DNA from: Uranotaenia lowii
Lineage: Eukaryota; Arthropoda; Insecta; Diptera; Culicidae
Assembly (NCBI RefSeq): GCF_029784155.1
Contig: NC_073693.1
Span: 283,481,456 to 283,545,455 of the forward strand
Direction: 5' to 3'
DNA: 64,000 nt
Of the stretch, positions 33,641 to 45,400 are shown piece after piece; the stretch's first letter is position 1, and each line of letters begins with the position of its first letter. A program made the position numbers and the translations under genes. Below the pieces are notes generated by a model, which saw only the letters and a program-made list of their open reading frames with translations, searched no databases and was not told where the DNA came from.

Positions 33641-35700
33641 GATTGATCCGATTTCGACAACAGAAGAAAAAAAAACAACCAATCGTAACGCCATTCAAAC
33701 GGCGTGGAACGTTGGTCAATAGACAGTCCAATTGTTTCTTTCGGTGGCAGCAGGATTGCTGCTCACACTCCGTCTATCGAGTTAGCCTCAAGCCCCGAAA
33801 CAAAAGCCTTAATCAAGTTCCAAATCAAACCAACCCATTAGACATCGGGGTGGATAATCAGCTGGTTTCTCATACCGTCACCAGCGACCGAAAGTAAAGT
33901 AATGTGACCAACAACAACTCGAGAGAGACCGAGAAAAAAATATATATAAACCCATAAATAAAAATTAGAACAGCTTTGGAAAAATCCGTTCGGTTTCGGG
34001 GCAGGAGACAATACCCCCGAATGCTCTGTGTGAATCAACCGGGCAACCGAACCATAAAGAAACGTCGACTCTGGCTTTTTACCCAATCAACCGCAAGCGA
34101 TCCGGTGCTGCTGCCGCCGTGCGCAATAAAGTGGCCTAACTTGGTCAATTATACAGTTAGATTAATTCGATTTTCCACTTTCAATCTGCTGCTCGTTGGC
34201 TCCAACTCCAACTGCTATTATGTCGATCATTTTTCGTCGGTTTTTTTTTGTCGGATGACGATGATCGGTATCAGCATCGGCAACAGTCGGTCAACTCTGG
34301 CACATTGAAAAATGCGTGTCCATTCAATTATGATCAAGAGAGATGCCCGGATCGATACTGTTTGGACGACGACGACACTTATTATTGGGGCGACCAATTC
34401 TATAGGACAGTGAACGTGGATTTTTTCAGACAGTTCACATCCGAACAATTGCTGCTCCCTCTACCCGCGTCCTAAATCGTGAAGTTGGTATCCGAATTCC
34501 TCAACATTGGTTCCGCGGTTCCACGGACTACTAGGATTGGGAAACCTAGAGAAGGAGAAAGGCAGGAGCAGCAGCAAAAACAACAACACTGTGACGAAAT
34601 CGTTGAAGCAGAAAATAGATAATAGCCAAGCAAGCGGGGGAGCGCAACACGGACGTTCGGTGTTTGTGGCGAGGAAAGAAGCATAGAAGAACCTAGCAAG
34701 CAGTGGATAGCAATGCCGTAGCAAGTAGCTGAAGAAGTTGTTACGATGGATGGACTCGAAGTCGGACGAGCTAGCTAGACACAGGAAAAGGAGTGTATGT
34801 TTGTGTCTGTGTGTGGGAAAAGAAGAAGGAGAGAGAAAAAGGCAACCGGCAATGGAGGTCAATCACCGCTTACAGCGGAGTGTAGCTCACTCAACATGGA
34901 GTCAGTACTCCACACTCCAACAAACAACCGAGCAGCAGCAGACAATCTCGGCCAGCTCCAACTGAATTGGCCACCGCAAACCTCCTAGCCTAGCAAAGCC
35001 AAGCCATAGAGCCACTAGAAGGAGGAGGTCTCACAGGAAAAAAGGAGAAACTCCATTTCTCGGTGTGCCCCGGCCATAGACCCGACCCGCTTGCCTTTTG
35101 CCACCCTCTGAGGTCTGATGGTTGGTCGATCAGGCAACCAGCAGCAGCAACAGAAAAGCAAAAAAGGAATCGAATGGAAAGCAGAAAAACCTCCGGGAAA
35201 CAAACTCGACTCGGATCGGAAAAGACGGTCGGTGATAAAGCATGCAATTTTCTATTTTTGCCTCCACTGCTTCTGCTTCTCCGATCGCTCCTCCTCCTGC
35301 TGTCGGACTTTGGATAGTTTTTTCAATCTTTCCAATCCTAGAGAGCAGCAAAACCAGGGTCTGGTGCTGTTGTGTGTTTGGCTTCAACAGAAAACCAAAA
35401 CCAAACGAAACCAAAAAAAAAATGTAGAGGAAAGAAAAAACAGACTGTGTCGAGTACCTAGCTACTCTCAATGAACTATTTTAACTACACTAGAGACTCC
35501 CCCTGAGGGGTAAGGGGGTTCCTCGATCGGCACTGAGTGGAGGTCGGTTGGGAGTTTTCGATTTTGCTTCACGTTGCGGTTTTTTCGAGTCATTAAACTC
35601 TTTGATTGAAGTTTTGGGTTGATTGGTTCCGGACCGAGGAGAAATGTACCTACGTATGGGGATGGAGCTAGCAGCAATACACAATTGGTTTTCTATGATT
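33641..35700. other. GC-richer noncoding island 5
   Basis: Contains GCAGCAGCA runs (34568, 34933, 35139), short overlapping frames on both strands (up to 133 codons) and no domain. An AATATATATAAACCC stretch lies near 33938. Same texture as the other islands; probably host noncoding regulatory or UTR DNA. Confidence 0.4.
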
Positions 35701-36099
35701 TAGAACTCGATCGATCGTGGTAAGACTTATCTTGCTACTTTGCTGATTGTGATCGATTTCCGGAAAGTTGGTTCCTATAATCTTTACATGGAGAAAAGTT
35801 ATTGACCCTTGATAAAAGGGTCCAAATGCGAACGTTTTCCCTTCATAGCACTTCAATAGGTCCCGCAAAGTTTAAACTCTGTTTTTGTTAAACCTAGAAT
35901 TGTATCATTACGCCAAAATTGTGATGGAGTGTAAAGTAAAATGTGTTGTTTTGTGCCTAAGGAGGACAATTCGCTTAACTTGTCATGAATTCGAGCAAAT
36001 ACAAAACTTTGAGTATTTTTGAAGGTCATGCTTCAGAAAAAAGAAATCATAATCAAAAATAGCCTTAATTTAGAATACAACTTATATACACAGTAAATT
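35701..36099. other. Spacer
   Basis: Nothing recognised. Confidence 0.4.
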
Positions 36100-36805
36100 T
36101 TTGCCTCGGTTACCAGCAAAAAAAATGCTGGAAACGTTCAGCAATCCAAATGTTTGCTGGAAACCAGCAATCGGTTTCCGAATTGCTGAATTTTTCAGCA
36201 ATCGGTTGTGTTCTTGTCATTTTTGCTGAAAATCAGCAATCGGTTTTCGAATTGCTGGCCTTCCCAGCAATTGATCTAGTTTGCTGGATAATCAGCAATC
36301 AAGTTGTCACATTGGAGTTTGTTTGTTTTCGTACGCTGAAGCAAGGTGAGACTCTATTTTACGAATTTTGGTTAGATTAATATAATTATTTTTATTTTCC
36401 TCTATATTCTAGCAACCAGACATAAGTCAAGGGTGAGTTTTTATTGGACAGATTTCATAAAAGATACTAATCAGAACTCTTTTCTCAGGTGGCGAATGAT
36501 CAACACTTTGGCACAAAGCTGCCACCCCAGAGCCGGTGTTGGAAAATTAAAAAAAAATAAGTTCTTAGAAATATATGCAAACATAATTTTAAAATGAAAG
36601 AAATAAATTCTTTTTCATTGCTCATTATACGCTCAGGCAGTAATCAATATTTAATTTGAATTGGAATATAAATTTGGTACTAAATACAGCCGGTTGTTTT
36701 GAAAGAAATTGCTGGCTTCCAGCAATCTGGATTGCTGATTTTCCAGCAATTTGAATTGCTGGAAACCTGCATTAACGTTTGCTGTTTTTCCAGCAACATC
36801 ACAAA
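36100..36805. repeat. Cluster of ATTGCTGG/CCAGCAAT palindromic motifs
   Basis: Roughly a dozen GCTGG or CCAGC words, often as AATTGCTGG or CCAGCAATC, crowd at 36105-36300 and again at 36705-36800 around a plainer 400-bp middle. The arrangement suggests a MITE with repeat-rich ends. Exact termini and a target duplication could not be fixed. Confidence 0.5.
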
Positions 36806-37359
36806 AACAACATGAAAGTTGACATGAGTGACAAAAAATAAATAAATAGAATTTGTACATTAGAAAAAAAGAAAGAATGTCCTAAATTGTCTTTAAGAAG
36901 ACTCAAAAGTAAAGAAACAAAAAACATGAAATCGTCAAAAGTAGAATGAACCAAAATGACAAAGGACGAATAAAATAACAACACAAAAAAGAAATAGGTA
37001 TGACTGTTTCAACCGGAATTAACAATTTAAAAAAAACATACCAAAAATTCAAATTTAAGTTTGAAAATTCTCATTTTTTTGTTTGTTTTGCTAGGATTTG
37101 AACACTCTCGTGTTATTCATCCCTTTTCCTCCGTGGAAAATTCTCAAAGCTCCTTTGAATCCGTCAGGAAAGTTTAGAAAGTTGAAAAATTATATTTTTC
37201 AAATTTTCAATATGGAAACAGAAGAAATTGAGACGGTTTTTTTGGTACGGTTGTACGGTAACTACCAATTTTAGTTTCGAACGATAACAATTGCAAGGAT
37301 TTTCATAATTTGAATAAATCCAAAAAAAAATAACATTCAAATTACAAAGCACTTTCGTT
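36806..37359. other. AT-rich spacer
   Basis: Nothing recognised. Confidence 0.4.
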
Positions 37360-39720
37360 GCTCATTTTCAGGAGGGACATCCATTTTTGTTGTCTGAGGT
37401 TGCATTTTTCTTCGCAACCACGAACGGCAACAAAACTTCTTCCTCAATCTAGGAAGCTATGCAAATTGAAAACATATGCAAATCCTTCCTTGCGGTGTGC
37501 TGCCATCATCATCATCATCATCGACATAATCATCGGTAAAAATGTGTGATGGAAAACGCTAACGAATCTACTACTCTCCAGTCTCCTGCGCAGAACGACG
37601 ACGACGAGCGACGTCGACTACGCCGAACGCCTCCTTCCTTTCCTAGCTCACTAGTATCGTTATTTATTTTAATGAAAGCAAAAATCGTGTGCCACGTACC
37701 TCTATTTTACATTTTGCTGGTGCTGTTGCCTCTCCATTCCAGCCACAAGTTTGTTGAGGGATTCAAATTTAACCAGATTTTTTTTTTCAGGCGAGCCGAG
37801 CTCCACTCGCGGTAGAAGTGTTCTGCTAACTCACCACGAGTCGCGCAGGAGGTTTCTTCCTTTTTGGCCTCCTCCTGTGTGCTATCGTGTCGTTTGGTGT
37901 CGCCTACTTGGGGATTTGGCCCGTTCGTCACTGTTATTTGTTGGTGTTGTTGTTATTAGTAGCTCGCGATTCAGCTGTATGCGTGGGCACTAGTACTGGT
38001 AGTAGTCGTTCACACTTAACTTGGACTTAGTATATTTTTCACCGCACAGTCCGCGCACAACTAAATACGACGGGGGCGCAAGGGTAGAAGGAAAATAACA
38101 CTCTCACTCACAGAGGACACACTGATTTTCGCCCCCTGGTTTTGTTGTTGTTACTGCTGTTGGTTTATAACAATACTTTTAACGGCAATGTGTTTCTTCA
38201 CGGCAATTGCTCTAGCACAGCAGCGTCTGGGTATAAGTGCTGTGGTTGTACATTCCTTGGCCGGCTGGCTGGCTAACTTCCTCAGACGGCGTTAGGCGAT
38301 AAAAACATTTCCCTGGCCCCTTCCGCAACGACTTTTGCTCTCGACAACACCAGTACTTGAGCAGTGTGTGGACTTGCAATTAGTAGGCCTTTCTTGCCCC
38401 TTTTTCGCCTGAAGCGACAAATTAGCACTTTACACTTGGTCGATTTTGATATGCTAACTTTGACGGTAAAATTAGGCACTTTACTCTTGGTTGGTTTGTC
38501 AAAACTTTTGCTATGAATCACTGCTTGCTTTTACAACGATTCTCACTCACTCCAATCCTTGGCTTAACTGTTGTTTGCGATTATTGAGATCACCGAAAAA
38601 AAAAATTAACCGATATGCTAATCTTCTCTTTTCTCCAATCTGGCACAGAACGGCAAAAGAGATTCTCTACAACGCGAACAATAAAATCACGCTCAGTCTC
38701 CAAAGGATCTGTCCGCACTCGACACAAAACTTCCCGTTTTATTACTCTTTTTATCACCAGGAAAAAAAAACCGATAACAAAATCGTGGGTTCACTTTTTT
38801 CTTGTGCAATCAAAGCAGTCAAGTAAATGCAATAAAAGTCCTTTTTCAGGAAACCGGAACAACGAAGACCGGGAGCTAATGCGGAAAACGTTGTTACTCA
38901 AACCGCGGCACAAACCCAACTAAACCTTACTTTGGATTTAACTTTTTGACTTCCCTTGCTCCGTTCACGCGAGCAAACAACCCCCTAAACTAAAACGGGG
39001 ATTCGGCCGATTCGACACTCAACTCAACAAGTCAAAACCAACGAACGAGGCAATACATAAAAAAAGATCGTAGCGTAGCGTTGCGCAGCGCATTGAGCGA
39101 GCCTCGGCGAGCGAACAGGACACAAACACACAGCTCCAGCTGGGCCCAATCAGGAATCGCGTTTTCAGGATTCGCCTCTCGCATACATACGCATTCCCCG
39201 TAGCGTAGCCTTTTTCCACAATGAGATAACTTTACGACACGATCCAAAGCGAAGGAGAGAGTGAGAAAACTTCGGAACGGAACTCATCGTCGGTCGTGTC
39301 GTGTGTAATACACAAACCGTTTGAAATTCATTCATTTCTAATCGTGTGAGATACTCACACACACACATTTGCCAAAGCGCTTCGTGTTCATTGATTAGGA
39401 TTCCTTTCGGTTCGCTTGCTCGTATTCGGTCGGGTTGCTTTGCTTTTGTGTTGGAATTCGAATGGGATATCTTCAATGAATTCTCCAACGGTAACTCAGC
39501 GCTGTTCTCTCGCGTAATGGAATGAATCTCCAGAAAACCAACTACACAATACACACGTGGACGTGGAACGGAAACTTTTGTAGACTTTGTTCGTTCTGTT
39601 TCGTGTATGTACCGTACGTACGTATCGCTATTCAAGAAATTTTGTGAGAGAATTTTCTCTTTCAACATTTTATTCAAAAGGCGTTTAAAGGAGAAGGAGA
39701 GTCGAATTTTCATTCAACTC
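37360..39720. other. GC-richer noncoding island 6
   Basis: Contains CATCATCATCATCATCATCG (37503), a CA run at 39356 and repeated 'cactttacacttggt'-like words at 38426-38490. Many short frames lie on both strands. The longest, a 182-codon minus frame (39165-39713), has no recognisable domain and lies in basic, low-complexity sequence. Texture suggests a 5' UTR or promoter region of a host gene, with strand unknown. Confidence 0.4.
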
Positions 39721-41270
39721 GGATAGGCTTTGGTTGTATACACGAGAATACGTCGTCTACCCGTTTTTTCTGACGCAAAGGAATTGAATTCAATCTAGTT
39801 ATAGGATCATATAGCTAAGTCGAATCGTTATTCCTAAAGTTAATTGATGCGGTTGGATGTGGGTGTGTTGTTGGTGTGCGTGTGGGTGTATGTGCGTGGG
39901 TGTTCATATAGGGGTTCTATGTACATGACGATACACGATTCGATTGTTCATCTCTTCCACAAAATAACAGGGTGTGGGCCGAAGGTTTTGGTGCGGCATT
40001 TAAAAGCTCTGAAGCGAAGATCCATGTAATGATCCTTTAATAATTCATTAAAAAAAGGTTTTACTATTAAACAAAATTTGGCGTCTATTTCCATGTATCT
40101 ATCTATTTTTTTGTTGAAATATTATTGAACAGTTGATTGAAAAAAATCAATTAGGTCTATGAAAACCTTTCCTCTAAAACAATAAAAAAAATATAAGGAT
40201 TTATAAGAAACACGTGTAAGATACACTCTATAGAGCTTGAACAACTTTTAGAGCTGTTGCGACGAATTTCATTATTGATTCTACGCATTTTATACTTATA
40301 CTATTATACTTTATACTACATATTGCATTTTATACTAAGCTTTCTCAACTTTCACTTCAACTGAATTTGCTAAAGTATAAAAATAATGTCAAGGATTATT
40401 TTCGACCATAAAAGTCATAATTGGAATAGGGATAAGAATTAGCAAAAGGATCAGCATCAGCATCAGGGTTGGAATAAGGATTAAAATAAGGATCAGGGTC
40501 AAATCAGGATAAAAAGTTTGATAAAGATTAGGGTAAGGATCAGATTCAGGATTAGGAACTCAATCACAATCAGGATTATGACCAGTATCAAATTCGGTCA
40601 CGGAAGATCCAGTCAAGAGTGGTTTGAAGCATTTGTCTTGAAGTTACACTTAGAAAACTCCACAGAGGTCCTTCCAGGGACACAGGTTCGGAATTTCATT
40701 AAAAAATCCGAATTTTTTTTTCTAGAATTTTTTTTTGGCATTACAATTTCAATACTATTGGAAGTTTGGCGGCTTGTAACTTTATTCGGTTGCATTCAAA
40801 ATACAATTTTTTACGGGACCCTCAATGAATTCTTAAAATCTTTAATTTTGCATCATTATTTTTTTTTTCATGGACGCACACTGAAAGCTCAGGAGAAAAA
40901 ACACCCTAATCAGACCTTTAGTGTTAATTTGATACTCCTCGCTTAAAACCGCTATTCCTCTCTCGCTTCTCAACCAATTTTTATAGTCTTTTTTCGAAGC
41001 ACGGTTTTTAGGATATATTTTTCTTAGACTTTGAATATCGGAAAAAGGAACTGTTGTATGCGAATAATGTCTGAAAAATATTACATTAGTGGAATGAGTT
41101 ACATTACGAGGTTTTCAAAACTGTAAGTTTAGTAAAATCGGTGGGAAACAAGAGAGATATAGCGATTTTAGTCAAGTTGACACTCCAGGGACTGTAACGA
41201 GTAAGTTGTTTGGTTGATTCGATTTCATAAAATATAAGAATGTTGTGAGTATTTTTAGAAAGTACGGAAA
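39721..41270. other. AT-rich spacer
   Basis: No gene. Apart from the hexamer-like stretch at 40430-40590 I see nothing structured. Confidence 0.4.
40430..40590. repeat. Degenerate GGATCA/GGATTA hexamer repeat
   Basis: Successive words such as GGATAAGAATTA, GGATCAGCATCAGCATCAGG, GGATTAAAATAAGGATCAGG and GGATCAGATTCAGGATTAGG form a decayed six-base tandem repeat. Confidence 0.6.
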
Positions 41271-41274
41271 CTTT

Positions 41275-41480
41275 ATTTTCACTATGTCTGTCTGTTCCCT
41301 ATAGACTTGGAAACTACTCAACCGATGCGCGTGAAATTTGGCAGGGTGGGGTATTAGATGTCAGCGAAGGTTCCTATTACGGTTTAAGATCCTTCATAGA
41401 AATAGGGGAGATGCCTCTCTAGCAGAAGACACTTGTTTGCATAACTCGCAAAACAATCAAGCAAATGGTACCAAATTTGG
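41275..41480. repeat. Left part of a degenerate ~150-bp tandem repeat
   Basis: It starts with the phrase TATGTCTGTCTGTTCCCTATAGACTTGG and contains GTGAAATTTGGCAGGGTGGGGTATTAGA and, ~140 bp on, AAATGGTACCAAATTTGG, where the BEL element is inserted. The array resumes at 58639. Confidence 0.65.
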
Positions 41481-42227
41481 TGTCGCTAATTTTCGGGGTA
41501 GTGAACAGAACGATTTTGATCAGCAAGTCTACAATAGAACCAGCTTCAAAACTGGAGAAAATTTTATTAGTTTTAATTATAATTTGAATTAAATTTAACA
41601 TACTTAATAGTCTGACACTCTCTCTTCAACACCCAATTAGCTTCCGGTTTTGTGGACCTATAGTTTCGTTGTCTGCAACCTAATGATAATGATCAGTTAA
41701 TTGTTTCTTTCTAATTCTATCACTGCTTACTTTTAGGTTACTTTTCTCTTTTCAGGAACGTGTTTCGCTACCCAAGTGGGTCAGGTAAGTATCCGGAGCA
41801 GGTGAGTATCTGGTTCAGGTAAGTATGGGATTCAGGTAAGTACCTATTTGAGGTTATAATGTTAATTTTACGGTAATGTAATTTTCTCATATAATTCATA
41901 CCTTGATAATTTCTACTTTCACTTCAATCAATATACTATTTAACTTTCTTTCAAATACTCCAGCTTTCTCTACTTCTTTCACCTAATTCTTCAATCTTTC
42001 ACTCGTTAAACTTCTTTCAATAAACTCTAGCTATCTTCTCCAATCCAACTTTCCGCAGCGATGACCAGGCAAAAATGTGCTTTCCGATTGACGTTTGGCC
42101 GCGTGGATGCCGGCCTCGGGCTAGCTGTTCGAATCCCTGCGACTGGAGTGGCTGTCACCATCGATGACAACGAGGGGTGTGCCTGATTTATTATTTAGTT
42201 GGCCAGGTTGCCAGGTTCGCCGGAACA
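41481..42227 (-). repeat. BEL 3' LTR (747 bp)
   Basis: Identical by eye to the LTR at 57903-58638 except for an extra 11 bp (ATTGACGTTTG, near 42089). It holds the last ~12 codons and stop of pol (stop at 42191-42193) and four splice-donor-like words at 41781-41845 on the plus strand. Confidence 0.95.
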
Positions 42228-44305
42228 TCCTCCCCCAGGTGGAGTCTGCCGTCAGTCAGATCTTCACTACATCTCACGTCCAACAAGGCTAAACGGGTAA
42301 CTGGCCTTGTAACTTTTGCTGATCCGATTTGTACAACTGCTCGTCGCAGGTGACCGTCGGAGTGCGGCAGAATTGCTGCTATACGACCTCTTTCCCATCC
42401 TCCTCGTTTCGTTGGCTCTGCAACCATCACTAAGTCTCCTTCCTTTAGCGGTTCACTTACCTCGAACCACTTAGATTGTCTGCGAATCACAGGAAGGTAT
42501 TCGGTGAGCCATCGTTGCCAGAATACATCAAGTTGATGTTGGATCAGTTCCCATGCATTTCCCAGCATGTGTCGGTCGTTTCCGTCTCCGCATCTACCTT
42601 GATGTGCAGTATCCCTTCTTGGTAATTTCGTGTCATTCGAGCTTAGCAGTAGAAAGTGATTCGGCGTTAAAGCCTCTGCTTCTTCGGACTCAAGTGGTAG
42701 ATATGTCAGAGGCCTAGTGTTTACCATATTCTCTACCTCCACGATCAATGTTTGTAAACCCTCGTCATCGAGCTTTCCTTCCGAGTACGCACCCTCCATG
42801 GCGCACTTTACAGACTTCACGAGCCTTTCCCAAGCTCCCCCCATGTGTGGCGCCCCAGGCGGATTGAAATTCCATTTTGTTTTCGTGTCGGTGAATGTAG
42901 CGGACAGTCCCTGACTTATTTGACTACGGAGAACCCGATCAGCTCCTTGGAAGTTCGTTCCGTTGTCGGTGAAAATTTCCACAGGTGGTCCTCGTCGGCC
43001 GACGAATCTGCGAACACAGGATATGCAGGATGCGGTTGTCAGTGTGTACGCGATTTCGAGATGAACAGCCCTTATTGTTAGACAGGTGAATAAGGCGAAC
43101 CATCGTTTGACGTTTGATCTTCCCTGTTTAACTGAGAGCGGTCCAAAATAATCCAACCCGGTGTAAGTAAAGGCGCGTTCATGATGTGCTAGGCGCGCGA
43201 CTGGCAATGGAGCCATAGGCGGAACTTTTGGGCGGGCATTTCGAATTTTGCATATCGGGTAATCTTTGCATATTCTTTTAACGACCATTCGCATTCTGGG
43301 AATGTTATACAGTTGGCGTAGTTCATTCACTACTGTCTCGTGATTTCCATGTCTATAGAGCCGGTGATATCGGGAAACTATTAGTTCAGTAACGTAATGG
43401 TTTCGGGGAAGAATGATAGGGTGGAGTCTCTCGTATGGAACGTTGGTTGCTGCTCCAATTCGACCTTGCTCGCGTAAAAGTCCTTCGTCATCCATCATCG
43501 GCAGTAATTTGTATATGCTACTACGTTTCCCAATGGCTTTCTGCCCGTTTTCTCCAGGGGCTTTGTTCTGAAGCGCTGCCACTTCGTCGGGATAGGTTTC
43601 GCGTTGAACGAGCTTGATGATTACGTTCTCTGCCAGAAGCAATTCTTCCTGCTGCAGGTGACCATGAAACTTTAAAGATTTCTTTGAAGTGTTGCATACA
43701 AATCGCATTACGTAAGCAGTTGAACGTAGTAGCTTGTTCCAAGTGGAGAATCGAGTGAAGTCGATAACCGGTTCTGTAGAACAGTGATGTAGGACCGATG
43801 TACGAATTTCTTCAGTAGTAGTGGTGATGGGTTCGTCGGGACGAGGCCACTGTACCTCTGAACGTCGCAGGAAGTCAGGTCCAGAGAACCATTTGCTTTC
43901 CTGATCAAAATATGGACCACTTCCCCACTTGGTTGCTTCATCTGCGGGGTTTATCTTCGTCGGCACCCATCTCCAATCGCTGACCATTGTGTTTTCTAAA
44001 ATTTCACCAATTCGGAATGAAATGAACTGCCGGTAATTTCGAGGATCTCCCTTGATCCATGCTAATGCCGTTCTTGAATCTGTCCAGTAGTATACTCTAG
44101 AGATGGGGACACTGTGATTCTCCCGGACAAATTTAGACCAGCGGACTCCGAGTACGCATCCTTGGAGTTCCATCCTCGGAATGGACCATGGTTTTACGGG
44201 TGCCACTTTAGCCTTGGCTGCGATAAGACAACATCTTGGTTCATCTTCCCCAGCTTGTACGCGAATATAGATAGCACATGAATAAGCAACTTCGCTGGCG
44301 TCAAC
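42191..44305 (-). CDS. pol: BEL pol, C-terminal part: RNase H and integrase
   Basis: The frame is open from the Gypsy insertion point (44305) to a stop inside the 3' LTR; the first Met is at 44206. RNase H-type motifs come first (PRMELQGCVLG and YYWTDSRTALAWIKG with a catalytic Asp). A zinc-binding integrase N-domain follows (YHRLYRHGNHE with CKDYPICK, HHCC). The integrase core has the D-D-E set: GLDYFGPL, FTDNGTNF and GAWERLVKSVK. A C-terminal segment typical of BEL (EGDLVMVAEPTKRGGWERGRI) closes it. The sequence is intact and the frame picks up directly where the upstream half stops at the other flank of the Gypsy element, so the split is due to that insertion alone. Confidence 0.93.
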   Translation of the reverse strand, partial: VDASEVAYSCAIYIRVQAGEDEPRCCLIAAKAKVAPVKPWSIPRMELQGCVLGVRWSKFVRENHSVPISRVYYWTDSRTALAWIKGDPRNYRQFISFRIGEILENTMVSDWRWVPTKINPADEATKWGSGPYFDQESKWFSGPDFLRRSEVQWPRPDEPITTTTEEIRTSVLHHCSTEPVIDFTRFSTWNKLLRSTAYVMRFVCNTSKKSLKFHGHLQQEELLLAENVIIKLVQRETYPDEVAALQNKAPGENGQKAIGKRSSIYKLLPMMDDEGLLREQGRIGAATNVPYERLHPIILPRNHYVTELIVSRYHRLYRHGNHETVVNELRQLYNIPRMRMVVKRICKDYPICKIRNARPKVPPMAPLPVARLAHHERAFTYTGLDYFGPLSVKQGRSNVKRWFALFTCLTIRAVHLEIAYTLTTASCISCVRRFVGRRGPPVEIFTDNGTNFQGADRVLRSQISQGLSATFTDTKTKWNFNPPGAPHMGGAWERLVKSVKCAMEGAYSEGKLDDEGLQTLIVEVENMVNTRPLTYLPLESEEAEALTPNHFLLLSSNDTKLPRRDTAHQGRCGDGNDRHMLGNAWELIQHQLDVFWQRWLTEYLPVIRRQSKWFEVSEPLKEGDLVMVAEPTKRGGWERGRIAAILPHSDGHLRRAVVQIGSAKVTRPVTRLALLDVRCSEDLTDGRLHLGEDVPANLATWPTK
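42228..42241 (-). other. BEL polypurine tract
   Basis: On the minus strand CACCTGGGGGAGGA runs directly into the LTR start TGTTCCGG. A purine run abutting the 3' LTR is the plus-strand priming site of LTR elements. It lies within the pol coding frame. Confidence 0.75.
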
Positions 44306-45389
44306 TGAAAGCTGATGACTTGGTCATCCACTTCCGGCCAGCTCAACTCGAATATACTTACTCTCAGGGTCGGCGCACGTTCTCAGGGAGGACGGAAACG
44401 ACCAATCGCTGCCAACAAAGCGGACAAACACAATAGAACAAGATAAATTCTCTAGGGCTCATTAACCAAAATCTAATTATAAGAGAAGTGGGAAATACGT
44501 TTTTACATTTATTTAAGACTTGCCATTTTCTGCCTTCAGCGGGGAATCTCGTCCGAACCTGGGATGGCCATCCCTGCAATCAGGAGCTCGTCGACGTTGC
44601 CTTCTATCAGTCGGCCAGAATCGTGGGTATATCTGGCTAAAATTCGGTTGATATCGGTGGCTGGATCGGGATTGTAGGTGGTTTGTTTACCGATCACCAG
44701 ACCGATAAATCGGCACCCCGGCAATAGAGATGTTGGCCGCGGGTCCGATAGAGTTGACGGGTCTTACCCGGAATATTACACCGCCCAACAGGGGCGTCGC
44801 TCGGAGCTGCTATTGGTGATAATAGCACTGCGGACGGAACACGATGTAACCTGGCAAAGCGTTTGGAAACAGCGTAACGCTTTCCAGGACGGTTGGGGAT
44901 TTCACCGGGCACCTACCGAGTTACACCAGTTGACGGAAGTGTAAAACGGCCCTCACTTTTTCCTGGCCACGGTTGCTCCCTTTGCTTCGGCACACTTGGC
45001 CGGACACTCCGCACACCACTCCGAACTAAACTTCACAGCGTTTACGGTGAGGGTTTTTTTTGAGTACGTCTTACTTGTTTCCGTGTTCCAAATTAAGTGA
45101 ACGAGCAGATGGCTTCCGTTCACGCATAAGCCCAGGGTTCCCGCTCTTTCCTTTTGGGCTTATTCTGGATCCGGTGTCAGATGTGTTATTTGACACCTGT
45201 CATTTGACGGTCAACCTCGCTTAAAGCATATTAGGCAAACTGGTTTTATAGCTAATTTAAATTCAAACATATAATGAGCCAAAACTAACAATAATCAAAC
45301 TAACAAAAATTAAATTATGAAATACGCGCAAAACAAACATTACACCATTGCATTTGTACCGAATGCAAACAACGATTGAATCGGTAACA
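44306..45389 (-). repeat. Gypsy 3' LTR (1084 bp)
   Basis: Same length and, apart from one base, the same sequence as 52641-53724. The short frames inside occur identically in both LTRs and are not genes. Confidence 0.95.
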
Positions 45390-45400
45390 ATCCTCCCCTA
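45390..45400 (-). other. Gypsy polypurine tract
   Basis: On the minus strand AGGGGAGGAT lies directly before the LTR start TGTTACCG, the expected site of plus-strand priming. Confidence 0.75.

Noticed and set aside
39350..39370. CA microsatellite as a functional feature
   Set aside because: Short, ordinary simple repeat.
39165..39713. 182-codon minus-strand open frame
   Set aside because: Longest frame outside mobile elements, but no domain, no repeats of known proteins and overlapping frames nearby; probably chance in a GC-richer island.
44364..44944. Short frames in the Gypsy LTR, repeated at 52699-53279
   Set aside because: They recur because the LTR is duplicated, not because they are genes.
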